Source of the DNA: Bifidobacterium aemilianum
GTDB lineage: Bacteria > Actinomycetota > Actinomycetes > Actinomycetales > Bifidobacteriaceae
Direction: 5' to 3'
Assembly: GCF_003315635.1 (NCBI RefSeq)
Contig: NZ_PDCG01000003.1
Coordinates: forward strand, 124,001-188,000
Length of the DNA: 64,000 bases
The notes under the pieces were generated by a model, which was not told the DNA's origin, made no database searches, and saw only the letters and a program-made list of their open reading frames with translations. Each line of letters begins with the position of its first letter. The first letter of the stretch is position 1. Below are positions 1-9,715 of this stretch, one piece after another. The position numbers and the translations under genes were made by a program.

Positions 1-318
1 ATGGGGACCGGCGAGCGTGACTTTCTGGCCGTCATCGTCTTCCTATGCTTGGGCTTCGCCCTCATGGGCATCGCCTTCGGGCCCATCGGCGCCTTCCTGC
101 CGGAACTGTTCAAGGCCAACGTCCGGTATTCGGGTTCCGGCATCGGCTACAACCTGGCGGCCATCGTCGGCGCGGCCTTCGTGCCCACGATCGCCACCTG
201 GCTTTCCCACAAGTGGGGTGTCGAATCGGTGGGGCTCTACTTGGCGGCCATGTCCATCTGCTGCCTGGTGGCGGTCCTCACCTGCAAGGAGACCAAGGAT
301 ACCGACTTCTCCGAGTAG
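1..318 (+). CDS. MFS transporter, C-terminal fragment (MHS-like)
   Basis: The reading frame is open from the first base and ends with TAG, so this is the last 105 residues of a gene that starts before the window. It shows three hydrophobic segments, a motif of the type FGPIGAFLPELF, and a segment of the type VRYSGSGIGYN. That combination is typical of the second half of metabolite:H+ symporters of the MHS branch of the major facilitator superfamily (shikimate, alpha-ketoglutarate and proline/betaine type carriers). The substrate cannot be told from this part. The methionine at base 1 is almost certainly internal. The following gene, ilvC, is about 315 bases away and probably separately transcribed. 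Confidence 0.75.
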   Translation: MGTGERDFLAVIVFLCLGFALMGIAFGPIGAFLPELFKANVRYSGSGIGYNLAAIVGAAFVPTIATWLSHKWGVESVGLYLAAMSICCLVAVLTCKETKDTDFSE

Positions 319-633
319 AATGTGCAGGGGGAGGACCACAAGCCATCTGGCTGGGTATGCATGGTCAGCAATGATCAGCGCCGGCAATCAACTATTCAGT
401 CAATTCAGACAAGTACACAAGTTTTGAGAGGACTTTTCTCAATAGCTGTTCAACTGGTGAAACGAGGCCGGGATTTGCGCCGGCCGGGACGCTAGGCTGA
501 AGGGCAATTAGGACAAAATCCTCTTGCAAGGGCCCTCGGGCCACCACCGACGACATGAAAGCACGCACAAGCCGAGCCCCTGTGTTGTTGGTCTCAAACA
601 ATGAATATGGAAATGCAAGGAGTGCATCGTATT
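319..633 (+). other. Non-coding region upstream of ilvC
   Basis: No convincing long gene. It holds a short GC hairpin (GGCCGG at 466-471 paired with CCGGCC at 480-485) and probably the ilvC promoter. A 33-codon frame (555-656) overlaps the ilvC start and contains consecutive Val-Leu-Leu-Val codons (see findings), but it has no ribosome site and is not called as a gene. Confidence 0.5.
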
Positions 634-1686
634 ATGGCAGCACAAATCTGGTATGAAGACGACGGAGATCTCGCAACCCTTCAGGGCAAGAAGGTGGCCA
701 TCATCGGCTACGGCTCCCAGGGCCATGCCCACGCGCTGAACCTGCGCGATTCCGGTGTCGACGTGGTCGTCGGTCTGCGTCCGGGCTCCAAGTCGGTCGA
801 GTTCGCCAAGGAGCAGGGCCTGGAGGTCAAGTCCGTGGCCGATGCTGCCAAGGAGGCCGATGTCATCATGATTCTGGCTCCTGACCAGTACCAGGCCCAG
901 ATCTTCAAGAACGACATCGAGCCCAACATGAAGGAGGGGGCCGCCCTGGCCTTCGCCCACGGCTTCAACATCCACTACGGCTACATCAAGCCCTCCGCCG
1001 ACCACCCCGTCTTCATGGTCGCCCCCAAGGGCCCCGGCCACATCGTCCGCCGTGAGTATGCCGCCGGCCGTGGCGTCCCCGTGGTCGTCGCCGTCGAGCA
1101 GGACCCCCGTGGTGACGGCTGGGCCATCGCCCTGGCCTACGCCAAGGCCCTGGGTGGCCTGCGCGCAGGCGCCATCAAGACCACCTTCAAGGAAGAGACC
1201 GAGACCGATCTCTTCGGTGAGCAGGATGTGCTCATGGGTGGCGTCAACCATCTGGTCGAGACCGGCTTCGAGGTGCTGGTCGAGGCTGGCTACCAGCCGG
1301 AGATCGCCTACTTCGAGGTCTGCCACGAGCTCAAGCTCCTGGTCGATCTGATGAACGAGGGTGGCCTCAACAAGGCCCGTTGGTCCTGCTCCGACACGGC
1401 CCAGTACGGAGACTTCATCTCCAAGGTCGTCGACGACTCCACCAAGGACCGCATGCGCTACCAGCTCGGCCGCATTCAGGACGGCTCCTTCGCCAAGGAG
1501 TTCATGGATGACCAGGCTGCCGGAGCCCCCAAGTTCAAGGAGCTCCAAGAGGAGTACAGCCACGTCCAGATCGAGGAGGTCGGCCCCAAGCTCCGCGCCA
1601 TGTTCTCCTGGAACAAGGGCCAGGCCGCCGATGCCGACGAGAACCAGTCCTTCACCGGCAAGATCGCCCGCGCCCAGGTTCAGTAA
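634..1686 (+). CDS. ilvC: Ketol-acid reductoisomerase (NADP+)
   Basis: Second common enzyme of valine, leucine and isoleucine synthesis: it isomerises and reduces acetolactate or acetohydroxybutyrate with NADPH and Mg2+ in the cytoplasm. The 350-residue product is the usual length of the short (class I) form. The N-terminal Rossmann fold shows GYGSQGHA near residue 25, and the middle has the conserved [15 protein letters not shown] and [19 protein letters not shown] motifs; the latter supplies Mg2+ ligands, as does the downstream [14 protein letters not shown] helix. I chose the ATG at 634 because AAGGAG (617-622) precedes it and the product then begins MAAQIWYED as in relatives; an in-frame ATG at 601 would add 11 unlikely residues. 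A strong terminator follows. No other ilv gene is adjacent. Confidence 0.97.
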   Translation: MAAQIWYEDDGDLATLQGKKVAIIGYGSQGHAHALNLRDSGVDVVVGLRPGSKSVEFAKEQGLEVKSVADAAKEADVIMILAPDQYQAQIFKNDIEPNMKEGAALAFAHGFNIHYGYIKPSADHPVFMVAPKGPGHIVRREYAAGRGVPVVVAVEQDPRGDGWAIALAYAKALGGLRAGAIKTTFKEETETDLFGEQDVLMGGVNHLVETGFEVLVEAGYQPEIAYFEVCHELKLLVDLMNEGGLNKARWSCSDTAQYGDFISKVVDDSTKDRMRYQLGRIQDGSFAKEFMDDQAAGAPKFKELQEEYSHVQIEEVGPKLRAMFSWNKGQAADADENQSFTGKIARAQVQ

Positions 1687-1713
1687 GCCCAGCGCCTAAG
1701 GTCTGCACCACAC

Positions 1714-1771
1714 CCAAGGGCCGCCGTCGCCGCTCACTCCCAACCGGAGTCAGCGTGACGGCGGCCCTTGG
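1714..1771 (+). terminator. Terminator hairpin after ilvC
   Basis: A perfect 15-bp stem: CCAAGGGCCGCCGTC (1714-1728) pairs with GACGGCGGCCCTTGG (1757-1771). The 28-base loop folds again (CGCTcACTCC / GGAGTcAGCG). There is no U-tract, as is common in this group. Confidence 0.8.
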
Positions 1772-2146
1772 CGTATAAGGTGTAAACAGACCGCCTGCAT
1801 GCGTGCGATCCCGCCTCCTGGGACCGGCAACCCACCCCCTCAAGTGAACCTCCCCCACTGACGGTCGAAGCGATTTTGTTATTGAATTGTTACCGTCAGA
1901 GACTTCCCCAGCGGCTCTGGAATGCGAAGATAAGAGCAGTATGGCTCCGCACATAGTAGTTGGAGCCATGCGCTAGGTCCTGCCCATGGGCCGCAAACGT
2001 CTCTTGTTGGTCGCCGTTGACCATGACAGCGGCACAGAGCCACCAGGCAGGGCTGAGAGTTGAGAGGGAACCCACCCATTGGAGCGGGGTAACTGATCTT
2101 GCACATTGCCTCCATGGGGGAGGTGATGTGGTGAAAGGATGCAAGG
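1772..2146 (+). other. Non-coding region upstream of the GH43 gene
   Basis: No gene seen. The region presumably holds the promoter and operators of the GH43 gene. An AT-rich stretch (about 1870-1895, containing TTGTTATTGAATTGTTAC) is the most promoter-like part. Words resembling a TPP riboswitch occur near 2050-2125 but at the wrong spacing (see rejected items). Confidence 0.4.
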
Positions 2147-5100
2147 ATGCGATTGCAGGGGGAATTCATAGCCATGGCGCTAGCCCTGCCCATGCTGGCC
2201 ATGGGTGTGCCGGCCGTGGCCACACCCCTAGGGCCCCCAGATGAGTCGAGGCAGGCTGTCTGGTCTCATGAACGGACGCTTGGAGCCAGATCCGAGACGG
2301 ATCCCGGGTATTTATGGCTCCATTTCAGTGCCAGCGATTACGAGCAGGTGTATTACGGGTACAGCGAGGACGGCCTGAGCTGGAAAAAGCTCAATGACAG
2401 TCAGCCCATCTTGGCCTCCCAGGTTGGCACCATGGGGCTTCGTGACCCCCATCTGCTGCGCTTGAAGAGCCCAGATGCCCAAGGCAACAAATACCTCATG
2501 CTGGGTACGGACCTTCACGCCGAGGGCAGCGCTCCGGGCGGCAGCTGGGACCAGATAACGGCCAGCAAGGACCTGGTCGTCGCCAAATCCAAGAACCTGG
2601 TCGACTGGACCAGTCCCAAACTGGTCTCCACCGGTCTGGGGACAAGTGTTGGCAACGCTTGGGCGCCTGAGGCCATCTGGGACGAGGAGACCAATGATTA
2701 CCTGGTTTACTGGTCCAGCCGTGACCTATCGACAGGTATGACCAACGCCACCACCAATCTCAAGGTGTACAAGGCCCATACACAGGATTTCGAGTCCTTC
2801 ACCAATCCGATCCTATGGATTGATCAGAGCGCGGTAGCTGGGGAGAACATCATTGACACCAGCATCGTCAAGGGGGAAGATGGCGACTATTATCGCTTCT
2901 CGACCTCGGACTGGTATACGGTGGTCGACACCGTCCCTAATCTGGAAGCGGCCAACTGGACACGGCTGGTGGAGCGTGATGCCGCAGTCAGCCAAGGCAG
3001 GTCCGTCATCACAGGTGACCGGGTCATAACCACCACGGCATCGGGTCTTTTCGGCACCAATGGCAACGAGGGACTGACTCTTTACCAAGCCCCTGACGGA
3101 TCATGGATCGCCATGGCCGACCATTCGGGCTATCAGGCCTATGGGATCGACCATCTCGCCAGCCTCAAGACCGGTGGAGCTTTCGCTCCCGTTGGATCCA
3201 CATTCAGTCAACGCTTTCGCCATGGTACTGTCATGCACTTGACCAAGGCTGAGGAAACAGCTGTGCTGGATGCCTATGACATCAGCAGTCCGGTAGCCCC
3301 CGACCCGGTTGGGAGCGGGCCCATAGCCACCTATGATTTCGAGGATGCGGCCACCCCAGGCAAGGACACCACCGGCCAGGGACATGACCTGACCCTGGTG
3401 GGCAGCCCAACCATCAAGGCTTCGGATCGTGGACCCGGCAAGGTCCTGCAGCTGGACGGTGGTGGGCAATACGCCGCATTCCCCAGGGGTCTGTTCGACC
3501 GTCGGGACAAGTTGACTGTGGAAATGGATGTGACCAGCCAGAAATCCGGCAATCTCTTCACCTTCGCTTTCGGACAGGATTCCACCCGCTATTACTTCAT
3601 GCGTTACCGCGACAATGGGGAGTTAGGCAGCCATATGAGTACCAGCTCCTGGCAATCGGAAGAGACGGCCGATGCTGTGCTAACCGGAGGAGATTGGCGG
3701 AGGATGACCATAGTTCTTGATGGCGCCACCATGTGCTTGTATGTTGACGGGACCAAGGTGGCCGAGAACGATTCCATGGCCAACCGGGTCACCAATCTGG
3801 GAACCAACCTCCTGGCCTACCTGGGTAAATCCTTCTACAATGATCCATACTTCCAAGGCGCCTTTGACAATATCTCCATCTGGAACAGGGCCCTGTCCGA
3901 GCAGGAGGTGGACCGGGGGCGGACAGCCGATCCCACCAGCCTGTTGATTGCTCAGACTATGCCTGGCAGGCAAATTCTCTCTCAGAAAATCAGTCAAGGT
4001 GAGGACGGCGACAAGCGGCTGGATTTGGTTTTGGACTACTGGACCCCGCAAGGCGGCACGGATGGGTCTCGCACCGACAAATCCAAGCTGGCATTGAACT
4101 TCACAGCTCCCGCAGGCGCCAGTTTGACTATGGCCGACGGCAGCCCAATTCCTGTCCGGCAGGACCTGACCAAGCCCTTCAAGGTGAAGGTGGTGGCCTC
4201 TGCCTCCGAACAGGTCTATACGGTTTCCGCCGTCGTGCTGACTACCCCCATCAGAGCTGCCGGCTCGAAGGATGGCACTGGTGCCACAGGTATGAAGTTT
4301 TTTGCCGACCCCCAGGCGGTGGCAGTGAATGGCAAGTACTACATCTTCCCGACCACAGATGGTTATTCAGGGTGGAGGGGTTGGCAGATCCGCTGCTTTG
4401 AATCCGATGATCTGGTCAATTGGAAGGACAAGGGCGTGGTAGTCGATCTCCGGGATCAGAAGCTCGATGGCACCGGTGACACCAGTCCGCTGCCCCGACG
4501 CACATCCACGGCTTGGGCCCCGGCCTTCGCCGCCAAAGATGGCAAGTACTATCTGTACTTCTCCGGGAATGAGGGCATAAACGGGACCAATCAAACCAAC
4601 GTGGCCGTGGCGGACAAGGTCACTGGCCCCTACACCATCAAGGCTGATGCCGGTAACAACCATGACGGTGTCGTGGCTGATAACATCGACCCAGCCACTT
4701 TTCAGGATCCAGCGACCGGCATCTGGTATATGGCCTGGGGGCAGGGAACGGGCAAATACGCGCAATTCAATGACGATATGACATCGATCAAAACCGGGAC
4801 AACCGTGACCACCAGCGCTACCCAGAACATCCGTGAGGGATCGTACCTGACTGCCCGGCAGTGGAAGGGTAAGTGGACCTACTACTACAGCTATTCAATT
4901 GATTACACCAATAGCCCCGACTATCGGGTGGCCTATGCGACGGCTCCCAGTATGAAGGGGGATGGGTCGCAATGGACCTACCGGGGCGAGATTCCGAATA
5001 AGGATGAGGCCAAGGGAATCCTGGGGACCGCCCATCATTCCATACTGCAAGTACCAGGAACTGATGATTGGTACATGGTCTACCACTGCTTCCTGGACGA

Positions 5101-5977
5101 CCAGATGCGCCCCCGTTATAAGGACGAAAGCACCGGAAGCCAGCTGCGGACCGGCAACAAGCGTGAGATACGCATCGCCCGGATGACCTATAGCGAGCCC
5201 AGCCAGGCAGAAGTCGATGCAGGGCAGGTGCCGCTGATTCAACCAGTACCGGTAACTTATGAGGGACTGCCCGCCGAGACAATCCCCGATCTGTCCCTAT
5301 GTAAGGGGCAGGCGGAGGCAGATGGCCGTGCCATGGTAGGGGAAGAGCTAGGCGCCCACTTCAATGCTGGCTGGGCGGTGGAAAGGGTCCGGTGGTACCG
5401 TGACGACAAATTGATCGCTGGTGCTCAGGGCCAGGGATACCGGCTGACCGCAGCTGATGTAGGGCATCGGGTCAATTCCCGCGTCATCGGTGCTTCAACT
5501 ACTGGGGTTCTGCAGAACGCTCAGGCGGCTACGGGGGTCTTGACCAGGGAACAGAAGATTCCTGCGAAGACGCTGGAATTGCGGTCGGACAAGGTTCTGG
5601 TCCAAGCCTTGGACACAGATCCGACCGGGGGTGACCAAGGCGGCTTACCAGCCCCTGTCCCCGGACCTGATCCGGGCCACGGCATCATCCCCGTTCCGTC
5701 CCCGATTCCTGCGCCGGGCCAGACTCCTGGGCATGATCCGGGGGCGAACCGCCGGCCTGATCCGAGCTCCAAAAATCTTGCCAAAGCCCCCCAGGGAGTT
5801 GGCGCTGGGAATGGTGAAAACCAAGCAAGGCGGCAGGGTGGGGTAGGCCAGACCGGTTCCCTCTCTGCAACGGGGGCTACGGTGCTTCCGCTTGTTCTGC
5901 TGGCCTGTCTGTTCCTGCTGGCATCACTGGCTATCGCGCTGCCCAAAGCCTTGAGTTGGCATGGCAGCGGTCGCTGA
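2147..5977 (+). CDS. Secreted multidomain GH43 glycosidase (arabinan/arabinoxylan-active)
   Basis: A 1276-residue surface enzyme probably releasing arabinose or xylose from plant polysaccharide side chains outside the cell. A short signal peptide (about residues 1-26) is followed by a first GH43-like five-bladed propeller (about 45-380; GLRDPHLLR and WAPEAIWD motifs), a LamG/concanavalin-like domain (about 385-590; YDFEDA at its start) and a second GH43 propeller (about 715-1080). The second propeller shows the full family set: catalytic base Asp in FFADPQA (near 720), the Asp of the NIDPATFQD segment (near 845) and catalytic acid Glu in REGSYL (near 897). A Pro/Gly-rich linker with PGPDPGHG-type repeats leads to a C-terminal LSATG, a hydrophobic helix and a short basic tail, which looks like a variant sorting signal. 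Start at 2147 is preceded by AAAGGA. Exact substrate is not determinable here. Confidence 0.85.
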   Translation: MRLQGEFIAMALALPMLAMGVPAVATPLGPPDESRQAVWSHERTLGARSETDPGYLWLHFSASDYEQVYYGYSEDGLSWKKLNDSQPILASQVGTMGLRDPHLLRLKSPDAQGNKYLMLGTDLHAEGSAPGGSWDQITASKDLVVAKSKNLVDWTSPKLVSTGLGTSVGNAWAPEAIWDEETNDYLVYWSSRDLSTGMTNATTNLKVYKAHTQDFESFTNPILWIDQSAVAGENIIDTSIVKGEDGDYYRFSTSDWYTVVDTVPNLEAANWTRLVERDAAVSQGRSVITGDRVITTTASGLFGTNGNEGLTLYQAPDGSWIAMADHSGYQAYGIDHLASLKTGGAFAPVGSTFSQRFRHGTVMHLTKAEETAVLDAYDISSPVAPDPVGSGPIATYDFEDAATPGKDTTGQGHDLTLVGSPTIKASDRGPGKVLQLDGGGQYAAFPRGLFDRRDKLTVEMDVTSQKSGNLFTFAFGQDSTRYYFMRYRDNGELGSHMSTSSWQSEETADAVLTGGDWRRMTIVLDGATMCLYVDGTKVAENDSMANRVTNLGTNLLAYLGKSFYNDPYFQGAFDNISIWNRALSEQEVDRGRTADPTSLLIAQTMPGRQILSQKISQGEDGDKRLDLVLDYWTPQGGTDGSRTDKSKLALNFTAPAGASLTMADGSPIPVRQDLTKPFKVKVVASASEQVYTVSAVVLTTPIRAAGSKDGTGATGMKFFADPQAVAVNGKYYIFPTTDGYSGWRGWQIRCFESDDLVNWKDKGVVVDLRDQKLDGTGDTSPLPRRTSTAWAPAFAAKDGKYYLYFSGNEGINGTNQTNVAVADKVTGPYTIKADAGNNHDGVVADNIDPATFQDPATGIWYMAWGQGTGKYAQFNDDMTSIKTGTTVTTSATQNIREGSYLTARQWKGKWTYYYSYSIDYTNSPDYRVAYATAPSMKGDGSQWTYRGEIPNKDEAKGILGTAHHSILQVPGTDDWYMVYHCFLDDQMRPRYKDESTGSQLRTGNKREIRIARMTYSEPSQAEVDAGQVPLIQPVPVTYEGLPAETIPDLSLCKGQAEADGRAMVGEELGAHFNAGWAVERVRWYRDDKLIAGAQGQGYRLTAADVGHRVNSRVIGASTTGVLQNAQAATGVLTREQKIPAKTLELRSDKVLVQALDTDPTGGDQGGLPAPVPGPDPGHGIIPVPSPIPAPGQTPGHDPGANRRPDPSSKNLAKAPQGVGAGNGENQARRQGGVGQTGSLSATGATVLPLVLLACLFLLASLAIALPKALSWHGSGR

Positions 5978-6051
5978 ACCAAGCACAGATGACCGTAAAA
6001 AGGGTCGGGGCCGCAACCTCCCCTAGCTTCGGCTCCATCGTCTGGTAATTT

Positions 6052-6088
6052 CCCCTCCCCACTCCTTATGCGCAGGAGTGGGGAGGGG
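6052..6088. terminator. Convergent-gene terminator
   Basis: A perfect 14-bp stem: CCCCTCCCCACTCC (6052-6065) pairs with GGAGTGGGGAGGGG (6075-6088). It lies between the GH43 gene (plus) and the permease (minus), so it may serve both. Confidence 0.75.
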
Positions 6089-6164
6089 GGGGGAGGGGAC
6101 CAATTCGGACTAGTTTCTGTGTGGCCGCTCCCTGATGTAATGCTACCTAGGATCGCCGGGTTCG

Positions 6165-7718
6165 CTAGTGCCTTCGCCCCTCGGTCAGCTGGTAGATGAT
6201 CAGGAGCAGGGCCACCCAGATGGGTCCGATGACCAGTGCCACGCGGTAGCTGGGAGAGAATGCCATGAGGACGGCCACCAGGACCATGAAGGTCAGCACC
6301 AGCCAGGGTGTGATCCGCGCGAAGGGCAGCTTGAACTGAATGCGGTCAAGGGCGGCCTGGCCGGTGAGTCCCTTGAAGGCTTCCGGCCCATGCCCCTGGG
6401 CCACGGACTTACGGAAATGCATCTGGGTGATCATCACCATGCCCCAATTGATGAAGGCGGCAATGGTAGTGATGCTCATCAGATAGGTGAAGGCGAACTC
6501 AGGCCACAGGAACACCACCACGACGGCCAGGGAAGTGATGACGGCCGAGGTCAGCACACCCGCCACCGGAACGCCACGCCGGTTGAGCTTGCCCAGGTAG
6601 GTCGGTGCGTTCCCCTGCTGGGCCAGGGAGTACAGCATGCGTGAGTTGGCGTAGAGGCCGGAGTTGTAGACGCTCATAACGGCGGTCAGGCAGACGAAGT
6701 TGAGAATGCCGGCGGCGGCATGGACCCCCACCGAATCGAAGATCTGCACAAAGGGGCTGGTCTTGCCGTCAATGGTGTTCCAAGGGACCACGGCCATGAT
6801 GACACCCAGGGCGCCGATGTAGAAGACCAGGATTCTCCAGATGACGCTGTTGGTGGCCTTTGGAATCGTGGTGCGCGGCGAGGCCGTCTCCCCGGCGGTG
6901 ATGCCGATCAGCTCCGTGCCTCCGAAGCTGAACATGACCACGCACAGGGCCATCAGCAGACCGGTCCACTGGCCGTCCGCACCCCGGCTGAGCAGACCCT
7001 TGGGCATGAAGCCGCCGTCAATGGTGAACCAGTTGGCAAAGGAGGGCCGTATGCCGGAGGCCGTGGGCAGATTGAGCAGGATGACGGCCAGCCCGCCAAT
7101 GATCATGGCAATCACGGCAACGATTTTGATGATGGCGAACCAGAACTCGAACTCACCGAACTTGCTGACCCCCAAGAGGTTGGCGCAGGTGATGGCCACC
7201 AGGAACACGGCAGCCGACACCCAGGTGGGAATGGCCGGGAACCAGTAGTTGACAAAGGAGCCGACCACGGCGAGCTCCACCATGGAGACCAGCACGTAGT
7301 TGAACCAGTAGTTCCAGCCGGAGACGAAGCCCGCCCTCTTGGACCAGTAGCGGCTGGCATAGTAGCTGAAGGCACCGGCCTGCGGGTCCTCCACGCTCAT
7401 CTCGCTCAGGGCACGCACCACCATGAAGATGACCAGGCCCCCAATCAGGTAGGCCAGGAGGATGCTGGGGCCGGCCAAGGCGATGGATTCGCTTGAGCCG
7501 TAGAAGAGCCCCGTACCGATGGCCCCGCCCAGGGCGATCAACTGTATATGGCGGTTTTTCAAGGATCTGCGGAGGGTGGCTGGTACCGGTACGTCGTCCG
7601 TGTGGTGAGCCGTGGGTGCCGGGGCGGAAGCGGCCTGCCAGCTGGCGTCGTGTTTGCCAATGGCTTGCCGGCGCTCGCTGTCTTCCGTCTTCTGTGGGGT
7701 CGTTTCCCTGGTTCCCAT
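6165..7718 (-). CDS. Amino acid permease (APC superfamily, AAT family)
   Basis: An inner-membrane amino-acid:H+ symporter of about 517 residues with 12 predicted membrane segments. The first segment carries the family motif IQLIALGGAIGTGLFYGSS, followed by LAGPSILLAYLIGG and a conserved AGAFSYYASRYW segment before TM3. The middle contains GTELIGITAGE, also typical of AAT permeases (GABA, lysine, aromatic, histidine and proline carriers). The first ~50 residues are hydrophilic and Ala/Pro/Thr-rich. I place the start at 7718 because AGAAGGA lies six bases upstream; a further-upstream ATG at 7766 lacks a ribosome site. It is divergent from a second, different permease of the same family. Substrate is unknown. 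Confidence 0.88.
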   Translation of the reverse strand: MGTRETTPQKTEDSERRQAIGKHDASWQAASAPAPTAHHTDDVPVPATLRRSLKNRHIQLIALGGAIGTGLFYGSSESIALAGPSILLAYLIGGLVIFMVVRALSEMSVEDPQAGAFSYYASRYWSKRAGFVSGWNYWFNYVLVSMVELAVVGSFVNYWFPAIPTWVSAAVFLVAITCANLLGVSKFGEFEFWFAIIKIVAVIAMIIGGLAVILLNLPTASGIRPSFANWFTIDGGFMPKGLLSRGADGQWTGLLMALCVVMFSFGGTELIGITAGETASPRTTIPKATNSVIWRILVFYIGALGVIMAVVPWNTIDGKTSPFVQIFDSVGVHAAAGILNFVCLTAVMSVYNSGLYANSRMLYSLAQQGNAPTYLGKLNRRGVPVAGVLTSAVITSLAVVVVFLWPEFAFTYLMSITTIAAFINWGMVMITQMHFRKSVAQGHGPEAFKGLTGQAALDRIQFKLPFARITPWLVLTFMVLVAVLMAFSPSYRVALVIGPIWVALLLIIYQLTEGRRH

Positions 7719-7990
7719 GGTCTGTCCTTCTCGTTGGGTGCCGCCCATCCATTCCATATGATTCATATGATTTCGGTTCGGCTTGTTCCATCCTAACGGT
7801 TCAGGTGTGCTGGCTGGGCCTACCGACTGACAGGTGGGCCGGCGTCCGTCGAGGCGTTGTCCCTATAGTGGGATTGGCCCAGAGGCCTGGAATGCGGGAA
7901 GGGTAGTCTTGGAGTTCGCAACATATGAGCCGTGGCTGGAGGCAAGTGGGGACCGCAGCTGCGGGGTGGCAAAGATTGGAAGGTGATGTA

Positions 7991-9622
7991 GTGACGACCG
8001 GCAATCGCATGAACGGTGGCAGGACGACCGGAAACACGGACCAGGGGAGCGGCCGGCAGACCGCCGCTGCTGGGGCCGGGACTGGTGCTGCTGCTGCGGC
8101 CGGGCCTTCCACAAGCTCTGGCAGTGCCCTGCCGGATGGCGATGGCGTCAATCTTGAATCGGTCGAATCCCTGGATCAGAGCAACGACCTGGACCGTGGG
8201 CTGAGCAAACGCCATGTCCAGTTCATCGCCATCGGCGGCACCATTGGCACCGGGCTCTTCCTGGGCTCCGGTAAGTCCATTGGCCTGACCGGCCCGTCCA
8301 TCGTTCTGGTTTACATAGCCGTCGGCCTCATCATGTTCATTCTCATGCGGGCTATCGGTGAGCTCATGTACCACGATCCCAGCCAGCATACCTTCATCAA
8401 CTTCGTGGCCCGTTATCTGGGCGGTGGCTGGGGGCATTTCGCCGGCTGGTCCTATTGGATTGTCCTCATCCTGATCGGCCTGACGGAGATTACGGCCGTG
8501 GGCACTTACTGCGTCACCTTCTTCGATACCTTCGGCATAGATGTCAGCTCTTGGAAGTGGCTCATAGAGCTCTGCTTCCTGGCGGTTCTGGTCCTGATCA
8601 ACCTCATAGCGGTCAAGGCCTTCGGAGAGGCCGAATTCTGGTTTTCCATGATCAAGATCACCCTGATTGTGGCCATGATCGTCACGGCTCTGGTCATGGT
8701 GGCGGTCGGCTACCACTACCCGGCTGTGCAGATTCATGGTGTGGATGCTCCTTCGCCTGCGGGTCATGCCGGCTTTTCCAATATTCTCAACGGATTCTCC
8801 CTGGCTCCCAACGGGTGGATGTCCTTTCTGATGAGCTTCCAGATGGTCTTTTTCGCCTACGAGATGATTGAGTTCGTGGGCGTCACCGTCTCGGAGACGC
8901 AAAATCCCCGCGATGTCCTGCCCAAGGCCATCAACGAGATCATCGTCCGTGTCCTCATCTTCTACGTGGGCGCTTTGCTGGCCATCATGCTGATTGTGCC
9001 CTGGCAGTCCTTCAAACCCAATAAGGACGGTTCATTCACCTCGCCCTTCATCATGGTCTTCCAGTATGCGGGGCTGAACTGGGCTTCGGGACTCGTCTTC
9101 TTCGTGGTCATCACCGCCGCCGCCTCGGCCCTGAACTCCCTGCTTTATTCGGCCGGCCGTCACCTCTTCCAGCTTGCGGAGGTCTCCAAGTCGCCGATTT
9201 TGGGTAAGCTCGGCGTGGTCTCGGAGCGCAAGATCCCGGCGCGGGCCATCATCGTCTCTGCCCTGCTGATTCTGCTGGCCCCGGCCATCAACGCCCTGCC
9301 CCAGGTCTCCACGGCTTTTGTGCTCTTCTCCTCGGCATCAAGCGCAGTGATGATCTTCATCTATATCTTGGTCATGATCGCCCATAGGCGTTACCGGGCG
9401 TCCGACGATTTCAACGCCGATGGCTTTGTCCTGCCAGCCTACAAATTCACGGGTTCCGTGGCCATCGTCTTCTTCGTGTTTATCTACCTCACCCTGTTCC
9501 TGGCTCCTGACACGCGCGGTTCGGCCATCGCCGGCCTGCTCTGGCTGGTACTCTTCGGCGGGTACTGCCTTCTGGGCAACCGTAAGGCCAGTCAGGGAGG
9601 CTTGGTGAAACCCCACGCCTAG
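7991..9622 (+). CDS. Amino acid permease (APC superfamily, D-Ser/D-Ala/Gly-transporter-like)
   Basis: A 12-segment amino-acid permease of about 543 residues. It has RHVQFIAIGGTIGTGLFLGSG-like first helix features, LTGPSIVLVYIAVG, and EFVGVTVSETQNPRDVLPKAI, which match the CycA/AapA side of the AAT family (glycine, D-alanine, D-serine). A low-complexity Gly/Ala/Thr leader of about 55 residues precedes the membrane domain, as in its divergent neighbour. The GTG at 7991 is the best start: GGAAGG lies seven bases upstream. An ATG at 7925 in frame has no ribosome site. About 270 bases separate it from the divergent permease, which must hold both promoters. Confidence 0.88.
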   Translation: MTTGNRMNGGRTTGNTDQGSGRQTAAAGAGTGAAAAAGPSTSSGSALPDGDGVNLESVESLDQSNDLDRGLSKRHVQFIAIGGTIGTGLFLGSGKSIGLTGPSIVLVYIAVGLIMFILMRAIGELMYHDPSQHTFINFVARYLGGGWGHFAGWSYWIVLILIGLTEITAVGTYCVTFFDTFGIDVSSWKWLIELCFLAVLVLINLIAVKAFGEAEFWFSMIKITLIVAMIVTALVMVAVGYHYPAVQIHGVDAPSPAGHAGFSNILNGFSLAPNGWMSFLMSFQMVFFAYEMIEFVGVTVSETQNPRDVLPKAINEIIVRVLIFYVGALLAIMLIVPWQSFKPNKDGSFTSPFIMVFQYAGLNWASGLVFFVVITAAASALNSLLYSAGRHLFQLAEVSKSPILGKLGVVSERKIPARAIIVSALLILLAPAINALPQVSTAFVLFSSASSAVMIFIYILVMIAHRRYRASDDFNADGFVLPAYKFTGSVAIVFFVFIYLTLFLAPDTRGSAIAGLLWLVLFGGYCLLGNRKASQGGLVKPHA

Positions 9623-9663
9623 GTGTGATTTTGGAGCTTCGATGTCTGTTGCCCCCTTAAATA

Positions 9664-9681
9664 CTTACGGTGTAAGATATT
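9664..9681. promoter_or_regulatory. Probable MarR operator upstream of marR
   Basis: CTTAC-GGT-GTAAG (9664-9676) is a perfect 5-3-5 palindrome extended by ATATT. The same 17-base site recurs in reverse orientation with one mismatch at 10322-10338, just before the ABC exporter, which fits autoregulation plus control of the exporter. Confidence 0.65.
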
Positions 9682-9715
9682 GCGTAGTGGGTAGTACTAG
9701 CGTGGAAGGTCCTTC

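Noticed and set aside
508..1563. Long minus-strand frame opposite ilvC
   Set aside because: A shadow of a GC-rich gene: it mirrors ilvC codons, has no ribosome site and shows Val/Gly/Asp-rich antisense composition. Similar shadows oppose many genes here.
1975..2125. TPP riboswitch before the GH43 gene
   Set aside because: CTGAGAG and CTGATCTTGCACATTGCC resemble TPP aptamer words, but they are about 20 bases too far apart, the closing stem is poor, and the gene is not thiamin-related. A covariance search would settle it.
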